A stretch of DNA of 64,000 nucleotides from COE1 sp910588595 (GTDB taxonomy: Bacteria; Bacillota; Clostridia; Lachnospirales; Lachnospiraceae): the NCBI GenBank assembly GCA_948957135.1, contig CARDBT010000015.1:10527-74526 (forward strand). The letters run 5' to 3'. Made by a program: the position numbers and the translations under genes. This document shows, one piece after another, positions 1-9,043 of this stretch. Position 1 is the stretch's first letter. The number at the start of each line of letters is the position of its first letter. The notes below the pieces were generated by a model. That model saw nothing but the letters and a program-made list of their open reading frames with translations. It had not been told where the DNA came from and searched no databases.

Positions 1-2
1 AT

Positions 3-74
3 AACAGGATATGGCTGGATCAGAACGAATGGAAGATGACAGACGGGTTGAATGAGACTATGTCAAAAAAATAA
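3..74 (+). CDS. C-terminal end of an upstream gene (partial)
   Basis: An open frame runs in from the left edge and ends at TAA 72-74, coding for about 23 residues that finish NETMSKK. It lies 53 bases before the next start on the same strand. Too little is present to name it; from position it is probably another gene of the cell-wall glycopolymer locus. Confidence 0.45.
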   Translation, partial: NRIWLDQNEWKMTDGLNETMSKK

Positions 75-127
75 CAAAGAGGCGTATCGGGAATTTTTGA
101 TAGACGATAGCGCATGGAGAAGTCAAG

Positions 128-2572
128 ATGAAGATAGGAAAGAAGATAAAAAGTGTCACAAACTACGGGAAGGGAGTAGTCAAAAAACTAAAGGATGAAT
201 ACTGGCGTGCGAAGTGCGATTACATAAAGTATTATGAAGAACTGACTGTTGATGAGAATGCCATTTTGCTGGAATCTGTGGGGGCAACCCAGCTAAACGG
301 TAATATTTTCTATATCATAAAATATCTGAAATCATGCGAAAAATATGATTCATTTACGATCTATCTGGCGTCATGGGGAAGATACATGAAGAAGATGAGA
401 TCCATGCTTGGACATTATGGTATAACTGGCGTTAAGATCGTGATATTCTCGTCAGATGAATATGTCAGACTGCTTGCCAGTGCAAAATATCTCATTAACG
501 ACACTACTTTTCCGCCATATTATATTAAAAAGGATGGACAGATATACCTGAATACATGGCACGGAACGCCATTAAAGACACTGGGCAGAAGGATACAAAA
601 TGACATAGCAATGGGAAATGTGCAGAAGAATTTTGTCGTGTCCGACTACCTGCTCTATCCGAATGAATTTACGAAAAACGTAATGATACGCGACTATATG
701 TTGGAAAACATTTCTTCAGGTTCATATATTTTAGCAGGATATCCGAGAAATGAAGTGTTTTTTGATGAAGGATCAAGGGAACAGATCAAGGAAAAGCTAA
801 ACCTGAAAGAGAAGCGGATCTATGCGTTTATGCCTACGTGGCGGGGGACTGTAGCAAAGGTTGGTTCTGATAAGAATAATATATATCTGATGTATCAGTT
901 ATATGAGCTTGATCGACAGCTTGCAGATGATGAGATCCTTTATGTCAATTTCCATCCATTTGCAATACACAAAAAGGACGAGGCTGAGATCAAATCGTTT
1001 AAACATATAAGGAAATTTCCGGCAAATTATGAGACATACGATTTTTTGAATATAGCCGATGTTCTGATCACGGATTATTCCAGTGTGTTTTTTGATTTTG
1101 CCTGCACGTGCAGGAAGATCGTACTTTTCCCATACGATAAAGAGAAGTATTTAAAAGACCGGGGAATTTACATAGATATGGACAGCCTCCCCTTCCCGCA
1201 GGTGTTTGATGTCCCCTCGCTGGTCAGAGAGCTGAGGTCAGAAAAGGGTTATGATGACACAGCGTTTATAAAAAGATTTAACGCATATGACGGGATTGGT
1301 GAGACAAGAAAACTGTGTGATCATGTTATTCTGGGAGAGGACACAGGTCTTCATCCGGTCGGAATACCTCACAACGGAAAAGAAAACGTGCTGATCTATG
1401 CAGGAAATCTGGACAAAAACGGAATAACATCGTCTTTGAGGTCTACGACGAATATCATTGATCTTGACAAGCGCAATTACTATATTTCTTTCTATCATGG
1501 AAAGGCAAAGAGACATGCAGAACAGCTTGCGACATTTAACGAAAAGGTGAATTTCTTCCCGATCGCAGAGTACTCAGATCTCACGGTTTCGGACAGGATC
1601 GTACGCGAGCTGTACAGAAAAAAAGTAATATTTGCCAAAGGGTATATGAAAAAGATGGAGAAAAGGATCCGTCAGGATTTTGTGCGTTCATATGGCACAG
1701 CAGGATTTGATACCGTGATCCAGTTTAACGGATATGAGAGTGAAGTTATCCTGTTATATAGTCGCTTTGAGGGGAGAAAGGCGATATTCGTGCACAATGA
1801 CATGATGCAGGAAATCGGAACCAAGCAAAATCAAAGGATGGATGTCTTGAGATATGCATACAACGCGTTTGACAAAGTGGTTACAGTTTCGGATAATATC
1901 ATTCCATCCATATTAAAAATATCAGGAAGGGAAGATAATATCATAACCGTTCGCAATGCGATAGACCATAAGATGATATTAGCGCGTTCGATGGAAGATA
2001 TAGAATTGGATCCATCGACAAAGTGCTCTGTTGGCAGGGCGCGGTTTTATGAAATGATCAATTCAGATCATAAGAAATTTATCAATATTGGCAGATATTC
2101 TCCAGAAAAAGGACATGACAGATTAGTAGATGCTTTCTACAGACTATGGACGGACAATCAGGATATCATGCTTATCATAGTAGGAGGAAACAGCAGGGAC
2201 AGGGGTTATGAAAACCTGTGCAGTAAAGTGAAAGCACTTGGGCTGGCAGATAATGTTATCCTGCTGTTATCGGTATCAAATCCTTATCCGATCTTAAAGA
2301 CTTGTGACTATCTGATACTGAGCTCGTATTATGAGGGGTTCGGACTGGTGCTTGCGGAGGCGGACATCCTTGGGAAACCTGTCGTATCAACAGATATTGA
2401 GGGACCGCGAAGTTTTATGAAAAGGTATGGCGGCACAGTAGTGGACAACTCGGAGGATGGGATTTATGATGGGTTAAAGCTGTTGTACGAAGATAAGGTT
2501 GCAACCATGAGAGTTGATTACGATGTATACAACGCGGAGTATCTTGATGAGTTTGAGAGGTTGTTTGAATGA
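128..2572 (+). CDS. Two-domain CDP-glycerol phosphotransferase / GT4 glycosyltransferase
   Basis: This 814-residue protein joins two enzyme domains. Residues about 40-400 resemble the TagB/TagF CDP-glycerol glycerophosphotransferase family: WHGTP near 144-148 and ITDYSSVFFDFA near 313-325 carry the family's His and Asp/Ser signature positions. Residues about 425-814 form a GT4-type glycosyltransferase, with NIGRYSPEKGHD near 652 and the nucleotide-sugar motif SSYYEGFGLVLAEA near 731. No transmembrane segment is seen, so it should act at the inner membrane face on a lipid-linked wall polymer. GGAG lies upstream of the ATG. An ABC exporter follows on the same strand. Substrates are not known; glycerol- or ribitol-phosphate transfer is inferred from the family. 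Confidence 0.85.
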   Translation: MKIGKKIKSVTNYGKGVVKKLKDEYWRAKCDYIKYYEELTVDENAILLESVGATQLNGNIFYIIKYLKSCEKYDSFTIYLASWGRYMKKMRSMLGHYGITGVKIVIFSSDEYVRLLASAKYLINDTTFPPYYIKKDGQIYLNTWHGTPLKTLGRRIQNDIAMGNVQKNFVVSDYLLYPNEFTKNVMIRDYMLENISSGSYILAGYPRNEVFFDEGSREQIKEKLNLKEKRIYAFMPTWRGTVAKVGSDKNNIYLMYQLYELDRQLADDEILYVNFHPFAIHKKDEAEIKSFKHIRKFPANYETYDFLNIADVLITDYSSVFFDFACTCRKIVLFPYDKEKYLKDRGIYIDMDSLPFPQVFDVPSLVRELRSEKGYDDTAFIKRFNAYDGIGETRKLCDHVILGEDTGLHPVGIPHNGKENVLIYAGNLDKNGITSSLRSTTNIIDLDKRNYYISFYHGKAKRHAEQLATFNEKVNFFPIAEYSDLTVSDRIVRELYRKKVIFAKGYMKKMEKRIRQDFVRSYGTAGFDTVIQFNGYESEVILLYSRFEGRKAIFVHNDMMQEIGTKQNQRMDVLRYAYNAFDKVVTVSDNIIPSILKISGREDNIITVRNAIDHKMILARSMEDIELDPSTKCSVGRARFYEMINSDHKKFINIGRYSPEKGHDRLVDAFYRLWTDNQDIMLIIVGGNSRDRGYENLCSKVKALGLADNVILLLSVSNPYPILKTCDYLILSSYYEGFGLVLAEADILGKPVVSTDIEGPRSFMKRYGGTVVDNSEDGIYDGLKLLYEDKVATMRVDYDVYNAEYLDEFERLFE

Positions 2573-2641
2573 TTGTTTTTTCCTGATATTGTCACAGATT
2601 GTTTGCCGGAAATTTTTTCTGCCAGGAGAAAAGGAGTTTTT

Positions 2642-3739
2642 ATGGATATACTGACTGGAATTGCAATGTTCTGCATACCGCCGCTCTTTGCGGGGATCAT
2701 TCACGATTATCTGCGGCACGGGGAGATGACTGCAAAAAGAAAAGTCGTATTTTATGCGGTGTATTTTGTTGTCATCAATCTGCTGACTCTTGGCGTATCG
2801 TATCTTCGGGGTGTGAGGGGGATCCGGTTTGATGGCATGACTGTCACATACAAGATAAAATACATCGGGGTCGGCATTGCCTGCGGATTTGTCATACCGT
2901 TTCCGGTCTGTCTGATCGCGGAGGAGATGATCACACTCGGCGGGATCAAGAGATACTCTGTACGGTTTATCAAGGACATTAGGAAATATCTGCCCTACGC
3001 AGTGCGCTCTGCGAAGGCAGATCTGCGGTCGGAGGTGTCAAACTCGTATCTCGACTGGATGTGGTGGCTGATAGAGCCTTTCTGCATGATGCTGATCTAC
3101 ACTTTGATCTTTGGCGTAGTGTTCCACGCGTCGGAGCAGTATTTTCCCGTTTTCATTTTTATCGGGATCACGATGTGGGGATTTTTCTCGAGAAGTGTGT
3201 CGGGCAGTGTGAACACAGTGAGAGCCAGCAGGGGGATCATCACAAAGATCTATATGCCAAAGTACATCCTGCTCCTGTCTAAAATGTTTGTGAACGGTTT
3301 TAAGATGATGATATCCTTTGCTGTTGTGGTTGTGATGATGCTTTTTTTCAGGGTCCGCGTAAGCTGGAGCATTCTGTATGCACTGCCGATCATTCTGGTG
3401 CTGTTTTTGTTTACATTTGGAGTGGGGACGATCATGATGCACTATGGGGTGTATGTGAGTGATCTGGGGTACATTACGGGAATCGTACTGAGTATGCTGA
3501 TGTATTTTACCGGAACGTTTTATGATGTGGCAAAGCGCATTCCAGAGCCGTTTGGGGAGCTGCTTGTCACGCTGAATCCCGTGGCGTTTCTCATATCATC
3601 CATGCGGGGCGCGATGCTGTATGGATCCGTACCGTTATCGGGGCTGCTGCTTCTGTGGGGAGGGGTATCGCTGATACTCATAGCGCTGGGGGCATTTACG
3701 ATCTACAGCAATGAGAATGCTTATGTGAAGATCATATAG
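2642..3739 (+). CDS. ABC-2 type polysaccharide/teichoic acid exporter permease
   Basis: This 365-residue protein is the membrane half of a TagG/Wzm-like exporter. The start is the ATG at 2642, preceded by AAAAGGAG; an in-frame TTG at 2573 right after the previous stop has no ribosome site. An N-terminal part of about 115 residues has two or three membrane segments that are additional to the usual TagG fold. The ABC-2 domain follows, from about residue 130, with the interfacial region SNSYLDWMWWLIEP and five or six hydrophobic spans. The matching ATPase gene lies downstream across an inserted repeat. The family flips undecaprenyl-linked wall polymer across the membrane. The extra N-terminal membrane domain is the odd point. 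Confidence 0.85.
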   Translation: MDILTGIAMFCIPPLFAGIIHDYLRHGEMTAKRKVVFYAVYFVVINLLTLGVSYLRGVRGIRFDGMTVTYKIKYIGVGIACGFVIPFPVCLIAEEMITLGGIKRYSVRFIKDIRKYLPYAVRSAKADLRSEVSNSYLDWMWWLIEPFCMMLIYTLIFGVVFHASEQYFPVFIFIGITMWGFFSRSVSGSVNTVRASRGIITKIYMPKYILLLSKMFVNGFKMMISFAVVVVMMLFFRVRVSWSILYALPIILVLFLFTFGVGTIMMHYGVYVSDLGYITGIVLSMLMYFTGTFYDVAKRIPEPFGELLVTLNPVAFLISSMRGAMLYGSVPLSGLLLLWGGVSLILIALGAFTIYSNENAYVKII

Positions 3740-3740
3740 T

Positions 3741-3774
3741 AAGGAACTGTAGGAAAATAAGTGATACAGTTCCT
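3741..3774. repeat. Small palindrome with AAGGAACTGT ends
   Basis: AAGGAACTGT at 3741-3750 is matched by ACAGTTCCT at 3766-3774. The same ends occur around 30153-30219 and, less exactly, around 50734-50867. A MITE begins at its right edge. It could act as a hairpin after the permease gene. Confidence 0.6.
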
Positions 3775-3977
3775 AGAGCGTGTTTGAAAAATGCTTTCTG
3801 TCAGATGTACGGCACAGTTTGTGGGAGATTAAATCATCTTACAGATGATGTGCCAAATGAAGGAGTCGTAGCGGGCTACGTCGACTGAATTTGACGCAAA
3901 TATCGCGCAAAGTGGTGAATACGACGCTATGGCGTCGTTATACAGATGGCGGGAATGAATTTTCAAACACGCTCTAG
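3773..3977. mobile_element. CTAG-bounded MITE, copy 1 (205 bp)
   Basis: The element starts CTAGAGCGTGTTTGAAAAA and ends with the inverse, TTTTCAAACACGCTCTAG. The inside is palindromic and carries two small hairpins, ATCATCT-tac-AGATGAT near 3832-3848 and ACGACGC-tat-GGCGTCGT near 3921-3938. It separates the permease and ATPase genes of one exporter. There is no coding capacity of its own, so it would have to be moved by a transposase elsewhere. CTAG ends with a duplicated TA would fit IS630/mariner-type MITEs. It runs in the opposite orientation to copies 2, 3 and 4. Confidence 0.85.
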
Positions 3978-4008
3978 GCAGGTTCTGATGGAAGTAAGGG
4001 GGACAATT

Positions 4009-4740
4009 ATGTCAGATATCGCGATTGACGTGAGGGATGTCAGCATATATTATAGAATCTTGAACAACATGTCCGTGCAGAGATCATTTTTCCGCAAAAA
4101 GGTGCGCAGCGAGGTTTTTGAAGCGGTAAAACATGTATCGTTCCAGGTGGAGGAGGGCGGCATTCTTGGCATTGTCGGAAAAAACGGCAGCGGCAAATCA
4201 ACTTTGCTGCGCTCCATAGCAGGTGTGTTCTCGCCCAATACGGGAGTGATCGATCTAAGGGGGCACTCGGTTTCACTCATGGCGCTTGGGGTCGGGTTTA
4301 AGGAGAATCTGACTGGAAGGGAGAACATCATCTTATCTGGAATGCTGCTGGGATTTTCGGAGAGGGAGATCGAGGACAAAGCACAGGAGATTATTGATTT
4401 TGCTGAGATCGGTGAGTTTATCGACCGGCCTGTCAGGACGTACTCGAGCGGAATGCACTCGAAACTGGCTTTCTCGATCACGGCGATGCTCAAGAATGAC
4501 ATCATGCTGGTCGATGAAGTTTTAAGTGTCGGGGATGAAAGGTTTAGAAAAAAGAGCCTTGCGAAGATGAAAGAGCTCATCAACGACGACGATCGGACGG
4601 TGATCATCGTGTCACACAGCATAGAGACCCTAAGGGAGCTGTGCGACAGGGTGATGTGGCTTCATGACGGCGAGATGAGAGAGATTGGGAACACCAGTTT
4701 GGTACTGGAGCATTATTTGAAATTTATGGGGAATGGTTGA
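4009..4740 (+). CDS. ABC exporter ATPase, TagH/Wzt type
   Basis: This 243-residue ATPase powers the permease encoded at 2642-3739. Walker A GKNGSGKST lies near residues 56-64, the ABC signature YSSGMHSKLAFS near 145-156 and Walker B IMLVDEVLSVGD near 165-176. It ends soon after the nucleotide-binding domain, without the sugar-binding tail carried by the second ATPase at 28898. The ATG at 4009 follows GGGGGACAATT. A longer open frame from 3946 exists only because the end of the inserted MITE is read as codons (MAGMNFQTRSR), so that extension is not native. The insertion may reduce coupling to the upstream genes. Confidence 0.88.
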   Translation: MSDIAIDVRDVSIYYRILNNMSVQRSFFRKKVRSEVFEAVKHVSFQVEEGGILGIVGKNGSGKSTLLRSIAGVFSPNTGVIDLRGHSVSLMALGVGFKENLTGRENIILSGMLLGFSEREIEDKAQEIIDFAEIGEFIDRPVRTYSSGMHSKLAFSITAMLKNDIMLVDEVLSVGDERFRKKSLAKMKELINDDDRTVIIVSHSIETLRELCDRVMWLHDGEMREIGNTSLVLEHYLKFMGNG

Positions 4741-4845
4741 GCGGGACAGTGAGGATCCCGTCATTTTCCGTAAAAGAAACACAATTACAGTAAATACAGC
4801 ACAGATCCTGTATGAATTTGTCGAACGATTCTGCCCTAAAATGTC

Positions 4846-4874
4846 TTGTGGTAAAGTCTGGAAATGATTATACT
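4846..4874 (+). promoter_or_regulatory. Predicted vegetative promoter
   Basis: TTGTGG at 4846-4851 and TATACT at 4869-4874 are separated by 17 bases. They lie 55 bases before the start of the membrane protein gene at 4929. Confidence 0.55.
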
Positions 4875-4928
4875 AAAAACACAAGAAACGTTATAGGATT
4901 AACGAAGTGAAAAGAGGGAGATATCATC

Positions 4929-5651
4929 ATGACAAAGGAATCTACAACCATGTTACTGACACTTGTCTTTATGGCGGTCGGCATCTTATACCAGGTGGCG
5001 ATCGGAGTGATATACCAAAGGATGATCCAGCAGGCGGACACGCTTTCCGGGACGGACAACAAGCTGCTCAAGCAATGCAAGGAACGTTTTATCAACTGCT
5101 ATAAGCTCAATGGCGGGGTGTCAAACATTCCCGTGTTTGTGGATAAGTATATCAACCGCATCCGCGTGCTGGGGATGAGCATCAATTTTATGAAGCATTT
5201 ATCGGGACAGCTGATGCTGGCTGGTGTTTTCGTCGCGGGATTCGGTGTGTTCAGCGGCATCGTCGAAGGACACCGGTTCGTCGATCTGCTTCCGTATTAT
5301 ATCATAAGCCTGTTTGGGATTTATCTGTATCTGAGCGCGATGTCCATTGTGGACATGCCAGGGCGCAGGAGAATGTTAAAGACAAACCTCACGGATTACC
5401 TGGAGAATACGGTTGCGCAGCGGCTCGAGCACGGTATCGTGGAGAAGGAAAAACTTTTGTGGGAACTGGCGCAGGAGAAAAACGCCAAGGCGGAGAGGCG
5501 CGGCAGGTCGGAGATCAAGGCTGCGGAGGAGTCTGATCATGTGGATTTCGATGCTGTTGAAAATCCGGAGAGGAAGGGACCAGTCTTTTCGCAGGAGGAG
5601 GCGCGTGAGCTGGAGGATATCCTTCGCTCCATCATAGGAAACCGGGTGTAG
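4929..5651 (+). CDS. Membrane protein of unknown function
   Basis: A 240-residue protein that I do not recognise. It has one hydrophobic span at about residues 7-29, two more at about 97-115 and 124-143, and then a charged cytoplasmic-looking tail of about 90 residues rich in Lys, Glu and Arg and likely helical. The segment between the first two spans is soluble and includes the CKERFINCYKLNGG stretch. The start follows GAGGGAGATATCATC. It has its own predicted promoter and stands alone between the exporter ATPase and an acetyltransferase gene. No catalytic motif is visible. Confidence 0.75.
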   Translation: MTKESTTMLLTLVFMAVGILYQVAIGVIYQRMIQQADTLSGTDNKLLKQCKERFINCYKLNGGVSNIPVFVDKYINRIRVLGMSINFMKHLSGQLMLAGVFVAGFGVFSGIVEGHRFVDLLPYYIISLFGIYLYLSAMSIVDMPGRRRMLKTNLTDYLENTVAQRLEHGIVEKEKLLWELAQEKNAKAERRGRSEIKAAEESDHVDFDAVENPERKGPVFSQEEARELEDILRSIIGNRV

Positions 5652-5712
5652 GATATCCTGACTGGATAATGCCGGGGCAGTCAGTAAATAATACGATACA
5701 GGGGGAGTATTT

Positions 5713-6129
5713 ATGACGATCAGAGTTGGCAGTGATGTGGAGAAGGATCATATTTTATCTGAATATCCATATACCGCTCAGGTAATGCATCCGGGAGGAA
5801 CCTTGATTGTCGCCGTTGAGGGCAGCAGCATACTGGGTTTTTCGTGGTCATTCACAAGACAGATCCCGGCTGCGGTCGGACAGCGGGAAGAGTTCATCAA
5901 TGTTATAGAAGTCTTTGACACGAAGCACCAATGTAAGGGGATCGGGAGCCTGATCGTGAAAAAATGCATCGAGATGGCAAAAGAGAATGAATGTTATCAG
6001 GTAAGGGCATACTGTGATATCAACAATACAGCATCACATATGCTATGGGTGAAGAACGGTTTTACAGTATCACCTGTTCAAATGGAAAACGGACAGATAG
6101 TAGGTTCGTTTGTCGCGTACAAGATATAG
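5713..6129 (+). CDS. GNAT-family N-acetyltransferase
   Basis: This 138-residue protein has the layout of a GCN5-related acetyltransferase. The acetyl-CoA pyrophosphate loop is QCKGIGSLIV (near residues 77-86, the Q-x-x-G-x-G pattern), followed by a helix and by NNTASHMLWVKNGF, the usual final motif. Length fits a single GNAT domain. The start follows GGGGGAG. The acceptor cannot be told from sequence, and the neighbours (unknown membrane protein, pgi) give no hint. Confidence 0.82.
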   Translation: MTIRVGSDVEKDHILSEYPYTAQVMHPGGTLIVAVEGSSILGFSWSFTRQIPAAVGQREEFINVIEVFDTKHQCKGIGSLIVKKCIEMAKENECYQVRAYCDINNTASHMLWVKNGFTVSPVQMENGQIVGSFVAYKI

Positions 6130-6191
6130 AGCAGCGGGGGTATGTGAACTGTAATAAAAATCATCTGACACAAACAATCGGATGTTTGCAA

Positions 6192-6220
6192 TTGATTTAT
6201 ATGGAAATATTTGTTAGAAT
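6192..6220 (+). promoter_or_regulatory. Predicted promoter of pgi
   Basis: TTGATT at 6192-6197 and TAGAAT at 6215-6220 have a 17-base spacer, 46 bases before the pgi start. Confidence 0.65.
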
Positions 6221-6265
6221 AAGAGACATAGCTATTAGTGATGATTTTTGTAAAGGAGAATGCAG

Positions 6266-7612
6266 ATGAGCAAAGTAACGTTTGATTATTCAAAGGCAGC
6301 ACAGTTTATCAGTGACCATGAGGTTGAGTACATGAAAAAGCTGACGCTTGACGCGAAAGATGTACTTGTGAATAAGACTGGTGCAGGCAATGATTTTCTG
6401 GGCTGGATCGACCTGCCGGTGGACTATGACAAAGAAGAGTTCGGAAGGATCAAAGAGGCGGCGAAGAAGATCCAGGGTGACAGTGACGTATTGCTGGTGA
6501 TCGGCATCGGCGGTTCTTATCTGGGGGCCAGGGCAGCGATCGAATTCCTGCGTCACGGTTTTTACAACATGGTGGACAAGAGTATCAGAAAGACACCTGA
6601 GATTTATTTTGTAGGAAATTCAATCAGCTCTACGTATATCAAGCATTTGGCAGATGTGATCGGTGACAGGGATTTCTCCATCAATATGATCAGCAAGTCC
6701 GGCACGACGACAGAGCCGGCTATCGCGTTCCGCGTGTTTAAGGAAATGATGGAGAAGAAGTACGGCAAGGAGGGCGCTGCGAAGAGGATCTATGCGACGA
6801 CGGACAAGGCAAAGGGATCCTTGAAGAATCTTGCCACAGAGGAAGGCTATGAGACATTTGTTGTTCCTGATGATGTAGGCGGGCGGTTCTCTGTATTGAC
6901 GGCGGTAGGCCTGCTTCCGATCGCGGTGAGCGGTGCGGATATCGACAAGCTGATGGAGGGCGCTGCAAGCGGAAGAAAGAGCGCGCTGGAACTCCCGTTT
7001 GAGGAGAATGACGCCATGAAGTATGCGGCAGTCAGAAACATTCTGTTGAGAAAAGGAAAGGCAGTCGAGATCCTCTGTAACTACGAACCGAGTGCACACT
7101 ATGTATCAGAGTGGTGGAAGCAGCTCTTTGGCGAGTCGGAGGGCAAGGATCAGAAGGGATTGTTCCCGGCGAGCGTTGATCTGACGACAGACCTTCATTC
7201 TATGGGACAGTTTATACAGGACGGTGCAAGGGTGATGTTTGAGACGGTTCTCAATATCGAGAAGGCGAGGGAGGAGATCACGATCGGCACGGAGCCGGTA
7301 GACCTTGACGGACTGAATTATCTCGCTGGAAAGACGGTTGATTTTGTGAACAAGAGTGCGATGAACGGTACGGTCCTTGCTCATACAGATGGACAGGTTC
7401 CCAACCTTATGGTCAATATGCCGGAGGTCAGCGAGTTCTATCTTGGCGAGCTGTTCTATTTCTTTGAGTTTGCGTGCGGCCTGAGCGGATATCTGCTCGG
7501 TGTCAATCCGTTTAATCAGCCAGGCGTGGAGAGTTACAAGAAGAATATGTTTGCGCTTCTCGGAAAGCCGGGTTATGAGGCTGCCAGAGAGGAGCTTTTG
7601 AAGAGATTATAG
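6266..7612 (+). CDS. pgi: Glucose-6-phosphate isomerase
   Basis: This 448-residue enzyme interconverts glucose 6-phosphate and fructose 6-phosphate in glycolysis. Visible signatures are IGGSYLGARAA, the phosphate-binding SKSGTTTEP, GGRFSVLTAVGLLP, the catalytic-Glu segment GESEGKDQKGLFP and the C-terminal NPFNQPGVESYK with the catalytic Lys. Length is typical of the short bacterial form. Two ATGs lie close together; AAGGAG at 6253-6258 is only one base from the first (6260) but seven from the second (6266), so the second is chosen. It is a single-gene unit with its own promoter and a strong terminator. Confidence 0.97.
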   Translation: MSKVTFDYSKAAQFISDHEVEYMKKLTLDAKDVLVNKTGAGNDFLGWIDLPVDYDKEEFGRIKEAAKKIQGDSDVLLVIGIGGSYLGARAAIEFLRHGFYNMVDKSIRKTPEIYFVGNSISSTYIKHLADVIGDRDFSINMISKSGTTTEPAIAFRVFKEMMEKKYGKEGAAKRIYATTDKAKGSLKNLATEEGYETFVVPDDVGGRFSVLTAVGLLPIAVSGADIDKLMEGAASGRKSALELPFEENDAMKYAAVRNILLRKGKAVEILCNYEPSAHYVSEWWKQLFGESEGKDQKGLFPASVDLTTDLHSMGQFIQDGARVMFETVLNIEKAREEITIGTEPVDLDGLNYLAGKTVDFVNKSAMNGTVLAHTDGQVPNLMVNMPEVSEFYLGELFYFFEFACGLSGYLLGVNPFNQPGVESYKKNMFALLGKPGYEAAREELLKRL

Positions 7613-7673
7613 TGTCGCCAGGCGGCACATTAAGAGAATGCGAATGCATTTTCCTGAATGAGTGTACGTTAGG

Positions 7674-7714
7674 CAGCCCCACGGGAACCAGCAAAGTTCT
7701 GTGGGGCTGTTTTT
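7674..7714 (+). terminator. Rho-independent terminator of pgi
   Basis: CAGCCCCAC (7674-7682) pairs with GTGGGGCTG (7701-7709) and is followed by TTTTT. Confidence 0.88.
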
Positions 7715-7765
7715 GGAGTTTGGGGACAGTTACTGTGCATTTTTAATAGCATAAAGTCTTTTATT

Positions 7766-7895
7766 GCAGGATATTCCGTGGTACAATAAAACCTGTGGAC
7801 AAACTGAGACGATGATTAACAGATTATAATGCAGAATATTTCATGGTACAATAAATCTTATGGATAAATTGAGACGATTATTAACAGATTATATC
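7766..7895 (+). repeat. Imperfect 65-bp tandem duplication over the promoter and 5' end of the methyltransferase gene
   Basis: 7766-7830 and 7831-7895 align base for base without gaps, with roughly ten differences, most of them C/T or G/A. Both hold GGTACAATAAA and a copy of the first codons. In the right copy these are ATG GAT AAA of the real gene; in the left copy they read GTG GAC AAA CTG AGA CGA TGA and stop at once. The left copy therefore looks like a decayed duplicate of the gene start. Confidence 0.85.
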
Positions 7896-9032
7896 AAAAA
7901 TCACGAAACGATAGTGAATGCTACGGCAAGCAATCCCCGCGACCGGGAGAAGATACAGAAACTGCGCGTGCGGCCAGTGCTCAGGAAGGAGGAGCTCTTG
8001 TACCAGGCGGAGCGGTTCGTGGGAACGAAGGTGCATCACCAGAACCTGCAGCCTGATGCGCTCGCGGAGCTTCTCGTTGATGCCATGACAACTGATTTTC
8101 GGCAGCTTGAGCTAGAGACAGAGCGGCATAAGGTGACAGTGCTTGTGAGCAAAAAGGGAAAAACGGTGGTCAGGGAAAAGGCGAAAGCGGCGCAGGAACA
8201 AGCGATTGACCTGTCGCACAACAGGCAGAAGCAGTACATTCTGCCGCAAAGTGAGCCTGTGCCGTTTCTCGTTGAACTAGGTGTGCAGACGGCGGAGGGA
8301 AAGGTTGTAAAGGAAAAATATGACAAGTTCAGGCAGATCAACAGGTATCTGGAATTTGTGCGCGATATCCTTCCGGCACTTCCAAGGGAGGGGCGCCCGC
8401 TGAAGATCATTGATTTTGGGTGTGGGAAATCTTACCTGACGTTTGCGTTGTATTATTACCTGAAGATCATGAACCAATATGACATATGTGTCATTGGACT
8501 CGATCTGAAAAAGGATGTCATCGAAAACTGTCAGGCGCTTGCGGATAAACTTGGGTATGACAGCCTGAAATTTCAGGTAGGAGATATCGGATCGTATGAA
8601 AATGACACAGCGCGCGTGGATATGGTCGTGACGCTCCACGCCTGCGATACAGCTACAGATCACGCGCTGGCAAAGGCTGTGAGATGGAATGCGCGAGTGA
8701 TCCTGTCTGTCCCATGCTGTCAGCATGAGCTGAACAGACAGATATCGTGCGACGCGCTGAGTCCCGTGTTAAAGTACGGTCTCATCAAAGAACGCATGGC
8801 GGCGCTTTTGACAGATGCGGTCAGGGCTGATCTGCTCGAGGAGTACGGATATGATACGCAGATACTTGAGTTTATCGACATGGAGCACACGCCCAAGAAC
8901 ATACTGATACGGGCAGTAAAGAAAAATCACATAAAATACCATGCGGGAGTGAAACGGCACGAGGAACTGGTACAGATGGAGAGATTTCTGCACATCAGTC
9001 CGACACTTCAGAGATTGCTGACTGAGATTTAG
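7860..9032 (+). CDS. Class I SAM-dependent methyltransferase
   Basis: This 390-residue protein has a long N-terminal region (about 1-175, rich in Lys, Arg and Glu) followed by a Rossmann methyltransferase domain. The SAM-binding loop IIDFGCGKSYLTFAL lies near residues 183-197; later come VIGLDLKKDVIENC and VDMVVTLHACDTATDHAL, and SVPCCQHELN. The pattern matches a family of uncharacterised methyltransferases common in Clostridia, for which RNA has been suggested as substrate. No good ribosome site precedes the ATG, and TACAAT lies only 8 bases upstream, so the leader is very short or absent. The upstream 65-bp duplication includes its start. The next gene begins 11 bases after its stop. Confidence 0.82.
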   Translation: MDKLRRLLTDYIKNHETIVNATASNPRDREKIQKLRVRPVLRKEELLYQAERFVGTKVHHQNLQPDALAELLVDAMTTDFRQLELETERHKVTVLVSKKGKTVVREKAKAAQEQAIDLSHNRQKQYILPQSEPVPFLVELGVQTAEGKVVKEKYDKFRQINRYLEFVRDILPALPREGRPLKIIDFGCGKSYLTFALYYYLKIMNQYDICVIGLDLKKDVIENCQALADKLGYDSLKFQVGDIGSYENDTARVDMVVTLHACDTATDHALAKAVRWNARVILSVPCCQHELNRQISCDALSPVLKYGLIKERMAALLTDAVRADLLEEYGYDTQILEFIDMEHTPKNILIRAVKKNHIKYHAGVKRHEELVQMERFLHISPTLQRLLTEI

Positions 9033-9043
9033 GAGTTGTTTTT

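Noticed and set aside
3946..4008. Longer N-terminus for the ABC ATPase
   Set aside because: These codons are the end of an inserted MITE, and a good ribosome site precedes the ATG at 4009.
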